Source: an uncultured Candidatus Peregrinibacteria bacterium (GTDB taxonomy: Bacteria > Patescibacteriota > Gracilibacteria > UBA1369). From it: a DNA stretch of 53,022 bases. Below the pieces are notes generated by a model, which was not told the origin of the DNA, ran no database searches, and saw only the letters and a program-made list of their open reading frames with translations. Numbering within the stretch: position 1 is the stretch's first letter; each line of letters opens with the position of its first letter. The stretch covers positions 1 to 53,022 of the forward strand of contig CALMAI010000025.1 of NCBI GenBank assembly GCA_937858825.1. The letters run 5' to 3'. The position numbers and the translations under genes are program-made. Below are positions 51,077-53,022 of this stretch, piece after piece.

Positions 51077-53022
51077 ATGAAAAGAAACTCACTCTTAGCA
51101 GCCGTCGCTGCAGTCGGAGCAAGCTTTGCTCTCGGTATCTTTACCATTGCCGGAGGAGCCAACCTCCTCAAGGCTCAACTCCTGAACAACCTCCTTTCAC
51201 CAGTGGTTGATAACGTTGTTGATCCTATAGTTGACCCGATTTCAGATCCAGTCAACAACCTTCTTGATCCCGTAAGTGGAATTACAGAACCGGTGCTTGA
51301 TAGCCTCGATGAAATCCTTGGAGGAATTGATGACATCTACCTTGGAGAAGATGTTGAAAACCTTCTTGTCACTGTTGAAGATGCAGGACTTCCACTTGAT
51401 TCACTTGTTCCAATCCAGGTTGAAGCTCCTCTTTATCTTGGAGAAGACAACTCTGTCACTCCAAGCCTTAAATTCTTCATTACCGAAGAGCAGCCTGTCG
51501 ATGTTGCTGTTAACTATGTCATTCATGGAAGCACATCAACTCCAGGAGAAGATTTTGTTCCACAAATCGGAACAGCCATTATTAAAGCTGGAGACCTTGA
51601 AGTAGAAGTTCCTTTCGACATCATTAATGATGCCATTGAAGAACCTCTTGAACAAATCCTTGTAACCGTCTTCGATCCGGTAAACGCTCTTCTTCCTGAC
51701 GATACTGCTCTTGAAATCAACCTTGAAGATGACGACTTCCTTGGTCTTTCAATTACGCCAACATGTTTGAACGTAAATGAAGGAAGTGGTGTTTACAATA
51801 TCAGCCTCACCGGGCAGCCAAACGATGTTGTGGTTGTTGATCTTGATCCTACTAACAACGTAAATCTTGATGTTTCATCAATCACTCTTTCTCCAGACAA
51901 TTGGGACATTCCTCAGCAGGTAACGATTGAAGCAATTGAAGGAACAATTTACGACACGGTTCACACCGGCGACGTTCTCTTTATTGCCGACTCTGCCGAT
52001 TTGGATTTTGTTGGGCAGGATGTTATTGGACTCGATGCGTTCTTCAGTGATGAGGGTGAACAAACCGGTGGAGGTCTTGCCAATCTTAACGGTTGTACTC
52101 TCCCACTCTCATGTGATCCAAGTGATCCTGATTGTGACCCAACACCTTGCGATCCAAGCGTTGAAAGATGCGGAGGTGGCGGTGGAGGCGGAACTGGCGG
52201 AGGTGGAGGTTCAAGCCACGGAGGATACTGCCTTGAATTCGTTGATGATCGTGACCTTACCTTCCTTGATCTCGATGAAGCCTTCCCAAACGAAATAGCC
52301 TACATTGATGCTCTCCGAAGAACCAGGGAAACGCAGCAGGAACAGTTTGTTATTAGTGGATATGCCAACCCTGAAGAACTGACAACTTCTGATCTCAGCA
52401 ACCCAGATGACTCATTCATCACTTACATTGGACCACGAAACAACATCGTCCGCCTTGAGTTGGCAAAAGTACTTCTTATTGCTCACTGTTATCCAATCCT
52501 TGATGCAACAACGCTGAACGAAACTGCTGACGGGCGTCCAATTGCTGCATGGAGTGATCTTCCACGTGTACACAATGACGATGAAATTCACGACGAGCTT
52601 GTCGACATTGCCTACTCAGCCAACTACTGGGGACTCTGGGAAGGATACCGTGACAACACCGTCCGTATCGGAAACGAAATCAATACCGCTGAAGGTATTA
52701 AACTCTTTGTCCGTATTGGAGAAATTGTTATGGAAGGATCCCCACAAACCTTTGATGATCCAAGTGATCAATGGTGGCAGAACTTCTATAACAAAGCCAA
52801 AGATGAAGGAACTGTTGTCCAACTCCGAAACATTATGAATGTCGCGGAGCCGGTACAACGTGGTGTTGGTATCGTAGAGCTTCTCAAAGGTATGCTAATT
52901 CGAAACATGTATCAGGAAGAAGACAAGTTCGAAGTGCTGGATTACCTCATCGATAACACAACCGGTGACCCGGATGCCAATGCTAAAATCACTGAACTTG
53001 AACCAGAAAAAGTGTTTGGAGA
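51077..53022 (+). CDS. Large secreted surface protein with Calx-beta and SLH-like regions (3' end outside window)
   Basis: At least 648 residues; the frame is open to the window end. A signal peptide (about residues 1-30) precedes a DP-rich repeat (PVVDNVVDPIVDPISDPV and on, about 42-75). A Calx-beta domain follows at about 125-215, with TPGEDFVPQIGTAIIKAGDL as its core, and may bind Ca2+. A second beta domain comes next (about 230-300). A Cys-rich stretch and a Gly-rich linker then lead to a helical region with SLH-like elements (NNIVRLELAKVLLIAHC, then YSANYWGLWEGYRDN). It is probably tied to the cell wall and exposed on the surface. The start at 51077 follows an A-rich leader without a Shine-Dalgarno site. 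Confidence 0.85.
   Translation, partial: MKRNSLLAAVAAVGASFALGIFTIAGGANLLKAQLLNNLLSPVVDNVVDPIVDPISDPVNNLLDPVSGITEPVLDSLDEILGGIDDIYLGEDVENLLVTVEDAGLPLDSLVPIQVEAPLYLGEDNSVTPSLKFFITEEQPVDVAVNYVIHGSTSTPGEDFVPQIGTAIIKAGDLEVEVPFDIINDAIEEPLEQILVTVFDPVNALLPDDTALEINLEDDDFLGLSITPTCLNVNEGSGVYNISLTGQPNDVVVVDLDPTNNVNLDVSSITLSPDNWDIPQQVTIEAIEGTIYDTVHTGDVLFIADSADLDFVGQDVIGLDAFFSDEGEQTGGGLANLNGCTLPLSCDPSDPDCDPTPCDPSVERCGGGGGGGTGGGGGSSHGGYCLEFVDDRDLTFLDLDEAFPNEIAYIDALRRTRETQQEQFVISGYANPEELTTSDLSNPDDSFITYIGPRNNIVRLELAKVLLIAHCYPILDATTLNETADGRPIAAWSDLPRVHNDDEIHDELVDIAYSANYWGLWEGYRDNTVRIGNEINTAEGIKLFVRIGEIVMEGSPQTFDDPSDQWWQNFYNKAKDEGTVVQLRNIMNVAEPVQRGVGIVELLKGMLIRNMYQEEDKFEVLDYLIDNTTGDPDANAKITELEPEKVFG

Overview
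The window looks like a bacterial chromosome fragment of moderate GC content. The best fit is a Candidate Phyla Radiation bacterium, most likely near Peregrinibacteria; no marker in the window proves this. The reasoning is: compact gene packing with many 4-nt stop/start overlaps; several conserved but nameless membrane proteins; SLH/Calx-beta surface proteins; a TraD-like ATPase with no conjugation genes around it; and an almost complete absence of Shine-Dalgarno sequences. TGA is used as a real stop (pgi, purC, purB), so this is not a lineage that reads TGA as glycine, such as Gracilibacteria/SR1.

Layout. 1-2949 (minus): gatB (cut by the window edge), coaE, a HEPN-like membrane protein and a PH-domain membrane protein. 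3029-4866 (plus): signal peptidase I and a lipoprotein with a clear promoter and terminator. 4940-7887 (minus): family-4 uracil-DNA glycosylase, two membrane proteins and an NrnA-type DHH phosphoesterase. 7990-12630: fmt facing a surface-polysaccharide and transport group (O-antigen ligase-like protein, sugar-type binding lipoprotein, GT2). 12660-15972: an unknown protein, ssb, ribE-ribH and pgk. 15969-20786 (minus): threonine synthase, TraD-like ATPase, ruvX and rplI. 20913-24045: a secreted Cys-containing protein, a peptide-type binding protein with an acidic insert, secG and a holin-like membrane protein.

24.1-34.6 kb is the accessory zone. It holds small helical-protein genes that, unlike the rest of the window, have strong Shine-Dalgarno sites. 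Two of these loci share a promoter/leader and a 30-nt GC-rich hairpin. The zone also has a YbaY-like lipoprotein, a Kazal plus triple-META lipoprotein, a frameshifted Pr6Pr-like membrane protein, and an SLH-protein pseudogene split by a 668-bp GC-rich segment with imperfect terminal inverted repeats. ileS lies inside this zone.

34.7-41.9 kb carries purine and pyrimidine genes: purC-purE(class II)-purB-dcd as an overlapping operon, a coiled-coil protein, a frameshifted Kef-type antiporter and purA. 41.9-49.8 kb is a GyrI-like protein followed by a complete pentose phosphate set (transaldolase, pgi, tkt, gnd, zwf, pgl). The end has tRNA-Val, corA and a large surface protein with Calx-beta and SLH-like parts that runs off the window.

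Together the core genes describe a cell with glycolysis (pgi, pgk), a full oxidative and non-oxidative pentose phosphate route for NADPH and ribose, and several late purine steps. No intergenic stretch over about 300 bases is left unexplained; the longest is the roughly 160-nt structured leader near 24.2 kb.
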